This document shows, piece after piece, positions 7,664 through 16,193 of a DNA stretch of 64,000 bases (its first letter is position 1; every line of letters begins with the position of its first letter). The position numbers and the translations under genes are program-made. The notes beneath the pieces were generated by a model, which ran no database searches, was not told the origin of the DNA, and saw only the letters and a list, made by a program, of their open reading frames with translations. The stretch is from assembly GCA_913061265.1 (NCBI GenBank), contig CAJXVS010000005.1, forward strand, positions 281,006-345,005, read 5' to 3'. This DNA comes from an uncultured Halobacteriovorax sp. GTDB lineage: Bacteria; Bdellovibrionota; Bacteriovoracia; Bacteriovoracales; Bacteriovoracaceae.

Positions 7664-10150
7664 AATAAGAGGGTCGTGATCTGAAAGTCGGCCCATATAA
7701 TCAGAGTTAATATGAAGAACTTCAAACTCTGGTTCTTTATTAAGAAGATTCTCATTCACAAAGATATAATCAAGTGCTTGAGAGCTTCCATTAAAGTTTG
7801 TCGTATATCTTTTCTCTACAGGCCAAAGATCACCAAAGGTCATTAGATTCTTTAGTATATTTCCTTCTAAGATCCTCATTGGCATTTCAGTCATATAAGC
7901 ATTGAAGTCTCCAACAACTGCAATATTTCCCTTCGGGTTTTTATAAGAAAGATTAGTTACAAACTCATTTATTTTTATAGCAAGTTTGGCCCTTCTATTT
8001 TCAGACCCGAGTGTAACCGGCTGAATAGCTGACCATGCCTTAGAGTCTCCAAGTTTTGAATTGAAGTGATTCCCTATAACAAAGACCTTCTCACCTTTAA
8101 AAGTAAACTCAGCAATGATGGACTTTCTTGTTCCTCTAAAAGCATTAGAGTTAGGTAGCACTCTTCCTGGATTATAACTTATTGATCCATTATCTAAGAT
8201 CTTAGTATCAGCAAAAGGGCCAGGAGTTGGTCTACTTTCAAAGCCTAGTCTTTTAGCATTATAAATCATCGCTACACGAATATTCCCACCAGGAACTCCA
8301 CCTTCATGATGATTTAAAGGATCAATATTTAAAGGCTTATACTCATATCCTTCACCACATTCAATAGAATCAACAATGGCCTTCATCGTCTCAGAGGCGC
8401 CAGCGCCACCAGTGAAGTCTTCACCGTTATCATCTTGAACTTCTACAAGGTTTACAACATCAGGACACTTTAAAGTGGTCTTGATCGCCATTCCAACTCT
8501 TTTTATCCTAGCAGTCTGATTCGCGCTTAAATTTTCAATATTAAAAGTAGCAATAGTTAAATGATCTACCGTTGGAACTAGTTTTGATTGAGGTCGGTTC
8601 TCTAGGCGAACTTCCCCTTCTCCAATATGACCATCTACCATGACACTTTGAACTTCAGGTAGGACAATACTGTATTCACCGTCACCAAAAATATTCATGT
8701 CATAAGTTAAGACACCAGTAACAGCTCCTTCAACTAAGTCGCCAACATTAAAATAAGTCTTATTGGGTATCCCTTTACTAAGATGGTTAGAAAGGATCTG
8801 CACTATCTCTGGGTTAAAGTCTCCAGCAATAGGATCGATCATGATTCCATCTTTCCATGTTGGGTGGCTTACTTCTTCTTTGCCATCAGCAATGACATAA
8901 AGGTTTAGATAATCTTTAGGTCTAGTTGAATCATATTCTTCATAGCCGCCTCTAAAACCCACAACTCTTGGGTCTCTAAGCTGGAGTCTCATTCCTTCTA
9001 AGCTTTCCCAAAAATCAATACCATCATTTAAATCGAGGCTTGGCTTCTCATTTAAGTCTCCACTCCATGTTGATACTTTGGTCTGAGGAACATCGCGCCC
9101 ATCGACACCAATTAGTGCAGGAGCGGGAAGAGAATTTCCCTTACTTAGAACCTTTATCTTTGAAACTTCCATTAATGACGTTCTGCTTAATTTACTTCCG
9201 GTCATCTCTTCGTAAACGACAGCAGAGACTTCTACTTCGTCTCCAAGACTTAGGCTGTTCTCATCTTTAGTAATAAAGACTCTGATCCCATTAGAAGTTC
9301 TAAAGTCTTTATCGCCTTTAGCTGATTGGATATAGAACTCAAACCCTTTAGGAAAACGCTCGTTATTGCCAAGGGCCGTTACGATTCCTTTAGTTCTAAC
9401 CATATCTCCTACGAATTGGGATTTATGAGTAATCCCTTGAATGTCAAAGATCTCTTTGAACCCTAGATCAACGCCTTTTTTCTTAAGAACAATAGAATTG
9501 TTATACTTTAAAAAAGGAAGCTTATTTAATTTAGATAAATAACTCTTTAAAGAGTCCCTTGCAGAGACCATCTTTCTAACAAATGAGAAATCTCTATTAA
9601 GAGCATTCCCGTAGAAATAACCAGGGAAAGTCGCATTATTAAAATAGAAGTAATCGCTAATAGCGACTTTATAAACCTTCTTCATATCAAGCGCTTCACC
9701 GAACTCTCCAGAGATTCCAAAGCTTTCAACCAATCCGCCTCTTAACTCAAGTTTATAATTAACACCAACTGTATGAAGGTCAGCTTTATTGGCTCTTTGA
9801 TTTCGAGAAATAAGGAACTTCTTAATCTGCTTTCCACTCATTCGCCCGACTTGAAAGTCATCTTTAGGTCCGCCTAAGTCATACATTCCAAGAACTTTAT
9901 CAAGTTCTGTTTCATTCATTTGTGTTCGAAGCATTCCAAACTGACTATCTACAAGAAGATCACTTGGGAATAAAACAACATCTAACTCATGTTCACTCTT
10001 GATAGCAGTTCCTATAAGTAAACTAGCAGTGTTTGAGCCTAAGTCTTTTTGGCTTGTGGCTAAGACAGTTTCACCAAAGTCGTACTTATAAGTCTTGTCA
10101 GAGCACCCTTGAAGGAAGATCAATAAAAAAGAAAAGGCTAAGAGCTTCAT
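7646..10150 (-). CDS. Secreted nuclease-like lipoprotein: 5'-nucleotidase C-like, OB-like and endonuclease/exonuclease/phosphatase domains
   Basis: 834 residues with a lipoprotein signal (lipobox LLIFLQGC, Cys16). Residues about 30-210 resemble the C-terminal substrate-binding domain of UshA-type 5'-nucleotidases (GRMSGKQIKKFL, then KVYKVAISDYFYFNN). A central part (about 240-520) looks like OB-fold modules of ExeM/NucH-type extracellular nucleases. The C-terminal 290 residues are an endonuclease/exonuclease/phosphatase domain: TIATFNIENLS, VNLVEVQDDNG, IGNHFNSK, VVGDFNAYMTE, DYIFVNE and the terminal SDHDPLISRF. It probably degrades DNA outside the cell or at the outer membrane. It is the downstream partner of the lipoprotein gene at 10150-11100 (1-base TAATG overlap). 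Confidence 0.85.
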   Translation of the reverse strand: MKLLAFSFLLIFLQGCSDKTYKYDFGETVLATSQKDLGSNTASLLIGTAIKSEHELDVVLFPSDLLVDSQFGMLRTQMNETELDKVLGMYDLGGPKDDFQVGRMSGKQIKKFLISRNQRANKADLHTVGVNYKLELRGGLVESFGISGEFGEALDMKKVYKVAISDYFYFNNATFPGYFYGNALNRDFSFVRKMVSARDSLKSYLSKLNKLPFLKYNNSIVLKKKGVDLGFKEIFDIQGITHKSQFVGDMVRTKGIVTALGNNERFPKGFEFYIQSAKGDKDFRTSNGIRVFITKDENSLSLGDEVEVSAVVYEEMTGSKLSRTSLMEVSKIKVLSKGNSLPAPALIGVDGRDVPQTKVSTWSGDLNEKPSLDLNDGIDFWESLEGMRLQLRDPRVVGFRGGYEEYDSTRPKDYLNLYVIADGKEEVSHPTWKDGIMIDPIAGDFNPEIVQILSNHLSKGIPNKTYFNVGDLVEGAVTGVLTYDMNIFGDGEYSIVLPEVQSVMVDGHIGEGEVRLENRPQSKLVPTVDHLTIATFNIENLSANQTARIKRVGMAIKTTLKCPDVVNLVEVQDDNGEDFTGGAGASETMKAIVDSIECGEGYEYKPLNIDPLNHHEGGVPGGNIRVAMIYNAKRLGFESRPTPGPFADTKILDNGSISYNPGRVLPNSNAFRGTRKSIIAEFTFKGEKVFVIGNHFNSKLGDSKAWSAIQPVTLGSENRRAKLAIKINEFVTNLSYKNPKGNIAVVGDFNAYMTEMPMRILEGNILKNLMTFGDLWPVEKRYTTNFNGSSQALDYIFVNENLLNKEPEFEVLHINSDYMGRLSDHDPLISRFKF

Positions 10151-11100
10151 TATTCCCCGCCCTCGCTAGGAGTTTCAAAACTGATCTCTAGATCCGTAGA
10201 ACCGATAGCGTCCCCCGTCCCTTTGATTTCTAAGCCTAGAATTTCCCAAACAGAATTACTTTTCTCATTGGCCATGAACTTAAAACCAATAACGATTTCT
10301 TTTCCTGAATATTTTGAAAGATCAATTGAATTTGTTACTAAATTAACCCACTGATTCCGAGCAACACCTCTAGTGGGCTTAACATTGATTTCATCCCAAG
10401 TGGCCAGCTCTGGGTCATCACCTAAATAATCGGTAGAGATTAAGACCTTAAAGTTTTCCCATTCAGGGTTTCTTACTGTGTGAGTTAAGACAAACTTATG
10501 TTTGTTAGATCCTTTTAAGTTTAAAACAGGTGTAAAAAGCCAAGAGTCAGCAAGGGCTCCACGGGATTCAACCTTGGCGAAATTATGACCTCCACCTGAG
10601 CCAAACTTCCAAATAGGAGACTTCTCAAATTTCTTAATCGTTTTATAAGGATCAAGAGTTCTAGCAAACTTAAAGATATACAATCCCCACTCAAGACCAG
10701 CTAAATCCATCCCTTGAATTTCTGAATAAGTTGCAAGTGTTACTCTAAGTCTAAAGATAAGGTTCTCAAAAAGTCCTGCATCTCTTGGCGTAAAAGGAAA
10801 CGCCTCTATTTTTTTAAGAATCTTAAAGAGCTCAGTAGTCGCCATCTTATCTGTTGGATGCTCATTCAATCTAATACTTAGAACTCTTATAAGAAGAAGA
10901 TAGTCTTTAATATTTGAAACTTCATCAGTTGTAGAGTTCCCCATGATGAGGTCATCAGCAAGGGCCGTCTCAAGTTCTTGTAACTCAATCTTTAGAGACG
11001 CTACTTCCTTTGAATCTGGCTTAGTGATCAATACTTCTCCGCCGTCAGAACAGCTAAAAAGGCTCAAAAGAATAAAGGTCATTGCGATAAACTGTTTCAT
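10150..11100 (-). CDS. Lipoprotein with cleaved-adhesin/choice-of-anchor J-like domain
   Basis: 316 residues. A lipoprotein signal ends at FSCSDGG (Cys17), so it is probably lipid-anchored at the envelope. Residues about 160-300 look like the jelly-roll domain found in cleaved adhesins and choice-of-anchor J proteins: SRGALADSWLFTPVLNL, then NPEWENFKVLIS, a WDEIN stretch and KEIVIGFKFMAN. The N-terminal 150 residues are helical and charged. Function is unknown, but such domains usually bind substrates or surfaces. It lies between a barrel-like gene (9 bp upstream) and the nuclease gene (overlapping start), so all three may act together on an extracellular substrate. Confidence 0.7.
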   Translation of the reverse strand: MKQFIAMTFILLSLFSCSDGGEVLITKPDSKEVASLKIELQELETALADDLIMGNSTTDEVSNIKDYLLLIRVLSIRLNEHPTDKMATTELFKILKKIEAFPFTPRDAGLFENLIFRLRVTLATYSEIQGMDLAGLEWGLYIFKFARTLDPYKTIKKFEKSPIWKFGSGGGHNFAKVESRGALADSWLFTPVLNLKGSNKHKFVLTHTVRNPEWENFKVLISTDYLGDDPELATWDEINVKPTRGVARNQWVNLVTNSIDLSKYSGKEIVIGFKFMANEKSNSVWEILGLEIKGTGDAIGSTDLEISFETPSEGGE

Positions 11101-11109
11101 TTTATTTCC

Positions 11110-12483
11110 TTAAGGAAGAAAAAGGTTCCTACCATCAAAATCATAAGTAACAAAAAGTGTAATTAAATAATCTGTTTTTCTAAAAGTACTTAAAAGGCGG
11201 TTGGTTCTCACGTCTGATGCATTACCAAAGACTGGGTTTTTAGCATTTCGTAGTTCAAACTCTGGATTAACGGCCCATTTTCCATAAGAAAGATAAGCAC
11301 CTGTACCAATTCGAGTAAGACCACCGTGAGAAAGAGATTCATCTGCCGTTCTTAAAAGGTGAGCTGATTCATTTTCAACGAAAACAAAGTTCTTACCTTG
11401 GTATCTAAAAAGGAAATAAGGAGTTACATCACCCATCTCATATCCAACTCTAAACCCTGCGGCAAAGTCAGTCTTTCCAATCCAGTCTTGTTTGTTATTT
11501 CCGAAGAAGTCTGAATATACCTTTCTAAAAGGTGAAGAAGTCTCAAACCATGTTGTTCCTCGAGGAGTGAACCAAGGTCTCTCCCCTGCTTTACTCATCG
11601 TAAATTCAGTATCAAAAATAAGTTTATCTAATTTAGAGATGAGGTAGAAAGATCCAGCATACTCAAGGAGTGCTCCTGTTTCTTTTGCCTGATCATGACC
11701 TACAAATTCAAGTTTAAGGTCAAGGACTTCCCTTTTTAGATTTACTCCAAATTTATAACCTCTATCTTCTTTTCTTTCCCATGAAGTCACTGAAGTGTTG
11801 GTCAAGAGATCAAAGTTAGCATTAGTGGGATAGAAGTATGAAGCGATACCAAAGCCTACATAGAGCCCAAGTCCGTCAACGATTCCTGGGTTAATATTGA
11901 GAACAAAACCAGGAATGGTCTTTTCAACAATCTTCTCACTGCCCGTAGGAGAATTTGAAACTGTAGTAGGTGCTCCCTCGATAGTTTTAACTCGAGTCAC
12001 ATCCCAAGTTCTAAATTCTTCACCAACTTCACCATCAAAATTGAAAGGAAAGAAGCTAAAGGTAAAGTTCTTATTTATTTCCCATTTAATATTTGTGTAT
12101 TCAGAATCTAGATCGAGACCAATGCTGGTTCCACCATTTGTAGATTTATTAGTCTGAAGTTCAAGGTCCAAGTTAAACATTACTGTTTCGTACTTATGAC
12201 TTAAAAAGAATTCAAATTTAGAGGACTCATTGTTCTCTCTATTATCTTCAGGTGAAGTCTCAAAGCGAAAACGAGCAAATGTCCCTGGCTTATAGATATA
12301 CTTAGCCGCGACCTCAATCTCAACTTGATCACCAAGTTCAGTCTTCTTACTACGAGAATAAACATGATCTTCGTAAGAGAAACTATCTATATAGAATTGG
12401 CTTGAATCAGGAGTTTCGGCAAACGATACGAGCGGCGTGGACAGGAACAACAACAATAACAACGGTGAACATTTAGTTTTCAA
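11110..12483 (-). CDS. Outer-membrane beta-barrel-like protein
   Basis: 457 residues starting at TTG, chosen because GAGG sits six bases upstream and a Sec signal peptide follows (LLLLLFLSTPLVSFAE). The mature sequence is made of alternating hydrophobic and polar strands rich in Tyr, Phe and Gly and ends in YDFDGRNLFLP, consistent with a barrel in the outer membrane. I do not recognise a specific porin family. It is the first gene of a three-gene minus-strand run with the lipoprotein and the nuclease, so export of, or binding to, nucleic acid is conceivable but unproven. Confidence 0.65.
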   Translation of the reverse strand: MKTKCSPLLLLLFLSTPLVSFAETPDSSQFYIDSFSYEDHVYSRSKKTELGDQVEIEVAAKYIYKPGTFARFRFETSPEDNRENNESSKFEFFLSHKYETVMFNLDLELQTNKSTNGGTSIGLDLDSEYTNIKWEINKNFTFSFFPFNFDGEVGEEFRTWDVTRVKTIEGAPTTVSNSPTGSEKIVEKTIPGFVLNINPGIVDGLGLYVGFGIASYFYPTNANFDLLTNTSVTSWERKEDRGYKFGVNLKREVLDLKLEFVGHDQAKETGALLEYAGSFYLISKLDKLIFDTEFTMSKAGERPWFTPRGTTWFETSSPFRKVYSDFFGNNKQDWIGKTDFAAGFRVGYEMGDVTPYFLFRYQGKNFVFVENESAHLLRTADESLSHGGLTRIGTGAYLSYGKWAVNPEFELRNAKNPVFGNASDVRTNRLLSTFRKTDYLITLFVTYDFDGRNLFLP

Positions 12484-12629
12484 AAGTGGCCTCGGGGTCT
12501 GGTATTTTTAACTAGTTGGCTTTTACCTAGCTTGAGAAAACAAAGCAATTCGACGTGGCGAAATTGTAAAATTTGCTGAACATTTTACATGTTTTTCTTT
12601 CTAACTTACTTAAAAGACTCTGGGGTAGC

Positions 12630-13505
12630 TTATCTTACTGACGGGTCACCATCTAAAGAACCAACGGGGTGCTTAAGTAGGTGTTTTTCGATCTCTAGCC
12701 ATGATTTAACCTTGATCGTGCCCGGGGCCAACTTTAGGCCAGAGAGACCAATATAATAAGCTCTAAGCCCATTGCTTCTATAGGCGGATATGTCATGGGG
12801 CTTATCTCCAACACCAATAACAATATTGTGTTTACTCTTAAGCTTACTAATTTGAGCTCTTTTGTACTCACCATGGTTACGAGGAACCCCGTTAAAGAAG
12901 CCAAAGTCCCAAAAGAAACTAGGACCTTTAGGGAAGTTCATAAAATCTAACCAAAACTTTGTTCTTCTAATAAAAGTGTCATCCCTAGCTGTAAGATAAA
13001 GGATGAGAAATTTGGATCTAACTCTATTGAGCACCTTAGAAGCGCCAGTTAATTCAGGAATAAGCTCATCACTTGTCCTTAAGAATTCTAATCCTGAGAT
13101 ATCAGCAATAGTATGGTCAATATCTGTAACAAGAATGGGCTGATCTTTTGTAGCGACTAAGATTCTGTTATCAGTAGCTTCTGCCTCGTACTTTGACTTG
13201 GAATTGAAGTTTGAAGCTATTGTATGAAGGCCTAGCTTATCAAAGGAAAGTTTAACCCTAGATATTCCCTCACTATCGGTCTTAGCAGAGCCTATAAACT
13301 TAGATCCCATAAAATATTCTATCTTTTGTTTCTTAATATCAGTTCTAAAAGGAAACAACTTTGCTTTTTCGGCCTTAACTGAAAGCTCGACCATTTCTCC
13401 AGGAAGAACGAGTTGGTCATAACCCGAGATAAAAGCGGGCTTCTTTGCAAAAGCATTCGGACCTGAAAGAAGGAAAAGAGCAATAAAAAGGGCAGATAGA
13501 TTCAT
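12630..13505 (-). CDS. Exported LNS2/App1-like HAD phosphatase
   Basis: 291 residues with a signal peptide (LFIALFLLSGPNAFA). Residues about 20-115 form an Ig-like or beta-rich domain. From about residue 125 the sequence is HAD-type: PILVTDIDHTIAD (DxDxT motif I), LYLTARDD (motif II), KRAQISKL with a Lys, and VIGVGDKPHDISAYRS (motif III/IV). This order is typical of the LNS2 domain of lipin and App1-like phosphatidate phosphatases. It may dephosphorylate phosphatidate or a related substrate in the periplasm. Substrate is inferred from family only. The gene stands alone, 124 bp from the next upstream hydrolase-side junction. Confidence 0.75.
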   Translation of the reverse strand: MNLSALFIALFLLSGPNAFAKKPAFISGYDQLVLPGEMVELSVKAEKAKLFPFRTDIKKQKIEYFMGSKFIGSAKTDSEGISRVKLSFDKLGLHTIASNFNSKSKYEAEATDNRILVATKDQPILVTDIDHTIADISGLEFLRTSDELIPELTGASKVLNRVRSKFLILYLTARDDTFIRRTKFWLDFMNFPKGPSFFWDFGFFNGVPRNHGEYKRAQISKLKSKHNIVIGVGDKPHDISAYRSNGLRAYYIGLSGLKLAPGTIKVKSWLEIEKHLLKHPVGSLDGDPSVR

Positions 13506-13579
13506 TATGGCAACATAGGCATCATGTCCTCATCTGCCTATAGACTAAGAAAAACTTTCACTATTTAAAAGATCACTCT

Positions 13580-14407
13580 TTAGTGAGAAGCGCCCAAGAA
13601 GTCTTCAATATGAGTTGCTGTAAGAAGCGGCTTCTCTAGAGCAAACATATGATCTGTTCCACCTATGATAGCCACCTTAGAGCGCGAGATGATCTTTCCT
13701 AGAATAGCTGAATTCTGAGGAGAGACTGTCCTGTCCTGATCCCCAGTTAAAACTAAGGTTGGGGCATTGATCTTGGAGAGGTCTTTCTTCTTTCCAAGGT
13801 ACTTAATAGCGGCGCTATTTTGAATAATGACCTGTTTAAGATCTGCTCTGTTATCAAATCTTAATTTAACAATCTGATTAAAGCGATCTGGCTTAGATTC
13901 TTTTAAGTTCTGATCAACTGTAGCTTCCGTTAATAAAACAGATCTTTCCATAGGGTCCATTTCATAAAAGTCGATAAGACCAGCTTCAGAAAAAGGCTTG
14001 AGTTCAACAAAGTCTTTACCTGCTCCAGTTGTGCAAAGTAGGCATAGTTTTGTTATTTTCTCTGGTGCTTGCAAGGCCACTTCTTCGGCGATCAAGCCCC
14101 CAAGACTAATACCAAGGACATTGAACTTATCATAACCAAGTTGCCCCATCACTTCGATGGCGTCTCTGGCCAGGTCTTCAAGCTCGTAGCTAGATGTAGC
14201 TGGAGAAGAAAGCCCCATACCTCGGTTATGAATCATGATTAATTTATAATGTTCTGAAAGTGGCTTACTAATGCCTTCGAAAGGATAGTGGTTGCAACCA
14301 AAGCCTGGGATCATTAATAGAGGTTCACCATGACCCACGATATGTGCGTATAGTTCTGCTCCATGTGAAAGTCTAAAATATTGAGATCGCTCCCATAATT
14401 CTGGCAT
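13580..14407 (-). CDS. Alpha/beta hydrolase
   Basis: 275 residues, no signal peptide, so cytoplasmic. The alpha/beta-hydrolase fold is shown by the oxyanion segment MIPGFGCNHYPFE, the nucleophile elbow GISLGG (Ser near residue 97), Asp in LTGDQDRTV and His in GGTDHMFALEKP. The architecture resembles small esterases and 3-oxoadipate enol-lactonase-like enzymes; substrate cannot be predicted. The start has a good Shine-Dalgarno (GAGGAG, seven bases upstream). Confidence 0.85.
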   Translation of the reverse strand: MPELWERSQYFRLSHGAELYAHIVGHGEPLLMIPGFGCNHYPFEGISKPLSEHYKLIMIHNRGMGLSSPATSSYELEDLARDAIEVMGQLGYDKFNVLGISLGGLIAEEVALQAPEKITKLCLLCTTGAGKDFVELKPFSEAGLIDFYEMDPMERSVLLTEATVDQNLKESKPDRFNQIVKLRFDNRADLKQVIIQNSAAIKYLGKKKDLSKINAPTLVLTGDQDRTVSPQNSAILGKIISRSKVAIIGGTDHMFALEKPLLTATHIEDFLGASH

Positions 14408-14525
14408 TTCTAAGCTCCTCAGCCCAGTACGATCTCACCCCTAAGATTCGAAAAAAATGCTCCCTTATTTTACAACCTACGTCAAGATTCTTCATAAGGA
14501 AATGTAACTAATGTTAGTCATCAAA

Positions 14526-14542
14526 GGGGCCTATAGGGCCCC
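14526..14542 (-). terminator. GC-rich hairpin after the exported-protein gene
   Basis: GGGGCC and GGCCCC (14526-14531, 14537-14542) flank a 5-nt loop just downstream of the minus-strand stop at 14550. The transcript would continue with only three U residues, so it is a weak intrinsic terminator or an RNA-stabilising end. Confidence 0.5.
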
Positions 14543-14549
14543 GCGACTA

Positions 14550-15293
14550 CTATTTGATAACAACGAACTGCCCGTTCCCTGCAACATGAAAAGATTCAGA
14601 AGATCTGATTTCTTTTAAGACACTTTTCGCTAAGTAATTGATGCGTATTGTAAGACCAGCATTTGGATTAGCAGAAGAGCCTCTGTTTGCAATGGCCACA
14701 ACTGTTGAAGCAGCATTGAATTCAAAACCCCAAGAAACTGTTACGTCTCTTGCATCTACATTGACACCAGTTAAATAAGCGCCTTTCCCTTTATAAGTCC
14801 CACCATGTTGGTAGTAGACTCCATAAGTAAAAGCGATAACTTTCATGCCTAAAAGGTTCTTATAAACTACTCTATAACTTTTTACTTTTGGCATTGACCA
14901 GTTTTCCATCTCTTCAAAAGCAACATTTGGATTCTCTACATTAGGAAGAACACTTACTGTAGGAGCAAATGTTGTTCTCACAACAGGTCTTCCTGCTTCA
15001 ACAATGGCCCAAATCTTTTTTCCAAGAGCTAAGAGCTTATCGATGCTCATGATGATCTCGCCTAAGCCTTTTTCTTGTAAAACATAATTTTCAGGAATCA
15101 CTGCTGGCTCAGGAGTGTCAATTTCTGTAACTGAGATACTTCCGATCGTATGGTAGGCGTCATCTGCAGTTAAGCTTTCATACTCTGCTGCTGCATCTAA
15201 ATTCATGATCGTCGTCTGTGAAAAGTTTAATTCATAAGCATTTGCATTAAGGCTTAGGCCTAGAGCAAACATAAGAACGATTAGGTTTTTCAT
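14550..15293 (-). CDS. Exported protein of unknown function
   Basis: 247 residues with a Sec signal peptide (LIVLMFALGLSLNANAYE). The rest is moderately hydrophobic and lacks cysteines after the signal. I do not recognise a domain. A strong Shine-Dalgarno (AGGAGG, about 7 bases upstream of ATG) and a short hairpin (CGGG-AAA-CCCG) just before it suggest good expression with some leader structure. It diverges from lexA across a 223-bp region that carries the inverted repeat at 15419-15440, and ends at a GC-rich hairpin, so it is probably monocistronic. Confidence 0.75.
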   Translation of the reverse strand: MKNLIVLMFALGLSLNANAYELNFSQTTIMNLDAAAEYESLTADDAYHTIGSISVTEIDTPEPAVIPENYVLQEKGLGEIIMSIDKLLALGKKIWAIVEAGRPVVRTTFAPTVSVLPNVENPNVAFEEMENWSMPKVKSYRVVYKNLLGMKVIAFTYGVYYQHGGTYKGKGAYLTGVNVDARDVTVSWGFEFNAASTVVAIANRGSSANPNAGLTIRINYLAKSVLKEIRSSESFHVAGNGQFVVIK

Positions 15294-15418
15294 GATGTGC
15301 CTCCTAGCGGGTTTCCCGGCTAATTGATGTGTGGGTTAACTCTAAGGGAAGTTATGTAGGTCAGCTTCTAACGTCAAATGAAGCTTTCTTACCATTGCTT
15401 ACTTCCTGACTAATACTT

Positions 15419-15440
15419 ACTATTAGCTAGATCTAATAGT
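15419..15440. promoter_or_regulatory. Inverted repeat between the exported-protein gene and lexA
   Basis: ACTATTAG (15419-15426), a 6-nt spacer and CTAATAGT (15433-15440) form a perfect inverted repeat of 8-bp arms. It lies 38 bp before the first TACGCAT repeat. The two-turn size fits a dimeric repressor or activator site. The regulator is unknown and it may serve either divergent gene. Confidence 0.4.
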
Positions 15441-15456
15441 CAAGAAAACTTAAACA

Positions 15457-15505
15457 TACGCATAAGTTACGCATTTAGTTCTTGACTTACGCATCGACTA
15501 CGCAT
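15457..15505 (+). promoter_or_regulatory. Four direct TACGCAT repeats, candidate LexA operator
   Basis: TACGCAT occurs at 15457-15463, 15468-15474, 15488-15494 and 15499-15505. Within each pair the start-to-start distance is 11 bp, and the pairs are 20 bp apart. The second pair fills the spacer between the -35 and -10 boxes of lexA. LexA usually represses its own gene, so this is the natural operator. The head-to-tail layout with an 11-bp period recalls the alphaproteobacterial GTTC-N7-GTTC box rather than the palindromic boxes of other groups. Confidence 0.6.
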
Positions 15506-15510
15506 TAAAT
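15482..15510 (+). promoter_or_regulatory. lexA promoter, probably giving a leaderless mRNA
   Basis: TTGACT (15482-15487) and TTAAAT (15505-15510) are separated by 17 bp. The ATG of lexA follows the -10 box after six bases, so transcription would begin at or within a base of the start codon. No Shine-Dalgarno is present. Confidence 0.55.
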
Positions 15511-15516
15511 GGGTTT

Positions 15517-16191
15517 ATGGGAATTACAAAAAAACAAAAAGAAGTTTTCGATTACATTGCTGAATATTCACTAGTGAACGGCTATGCACCTACTCAAAAA
15601 GAGATAAAGGATCATTTTGATTTTAAGTCTTTCGGGTCGGTTCAACGCTATATCAAATATCTTGCGGATGCAGGATATATTGAAACGGACTGGAATGCTC
15701 GCCGAGGAATTACATTACTAGGGGGTCTCGGTGATTCAAGTTCAGAGATTGATAACTACCCTGCAGGTTCTTCAGTTTCATCACTACATACCGTGGACAG
15801 CAATTCTATTCCTCTTTTAGGTTCGATTGCTGCTGGTAATCCTATCGAGGCGATAGAGTCAGCAAGCGATATGATTGATGTCCCTTCTTATATGATCAAG
15901 TCTCACTCCGCTCGTCACTTTGCCTTGAATATTGATGGTAACTCGATGATAGAAGATGGCATCCTCCATGGGGATATAGTCGTCTGCCGCCAGCAACAAG
16001 ATGCAAGGCGAGGAGAAACGGTAGTTGCCGTCATTGATGGTGAAGCCACACTCAAACATTACTTTCCTGTAGGACAAAGCATTGAGCTTCGCCCTGCTAA
16101 TAAAGACTACCAACCCATTGTTGTGGATAAGAACTCAGGTGACTTCTCTATAGCTGGTATCATGGTAGGGCTTCTTAGAAGTTATATCTAA
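15517..16191 (+). CDS. lexA: LexA repressor
   Basis: 224 residues, slightly longer than the usual 200-210. The winged helix-turn-helix occupies residues 1-70 (TKKQKEVFDYI, TQKEIKDHF, SVQRYIKYLADAGYI). The S24 autoprotease follows: cleavage bond Ala106-Gly107 in SIAAGNP, catalytic Ser143 in GNSMIEDG and Lys180 in EATLKHYF. It represses DNA-damage genes until RecA-stimulated self-cleavage. It heads an operon with dinB (2-bp gap) and menEH. The recognition-helix neighbourhood (KSFGSVQRYIKYL) is compatible with a diverged operator. A 20-residue Ser/Asp-rich linker precedes the cleavage site. Confidence 0.95.
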   Translation: MGITKKQKEVFDYIAEYSLVNGYAPTQKEIKDHFDFKSFGSVQRYIKYLADAGYIETDWNARRGITLLGGLGDSSSEIDNYPAGSSVSSLHTVDSNSIPLLGSIAAGNPIEAIESASDMIDVPSYMIKSHSARHFALNIDGNSMIEDGILHGDIVVCRQQQDARRGETVVAVIDGEATLKHYFPVGQSIELRPANKDYQPIVVDKNSGDFSIAGIMVGLLRSYI

Positions 16192-16193
16192 CA

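Noticed and set aside
15457-15505. CRISPR-like or satellite array
   Set aside because: Only four copies of 7 bp with 4-nt and 13-nt gaps, centred on a promoter; this is operator-like.
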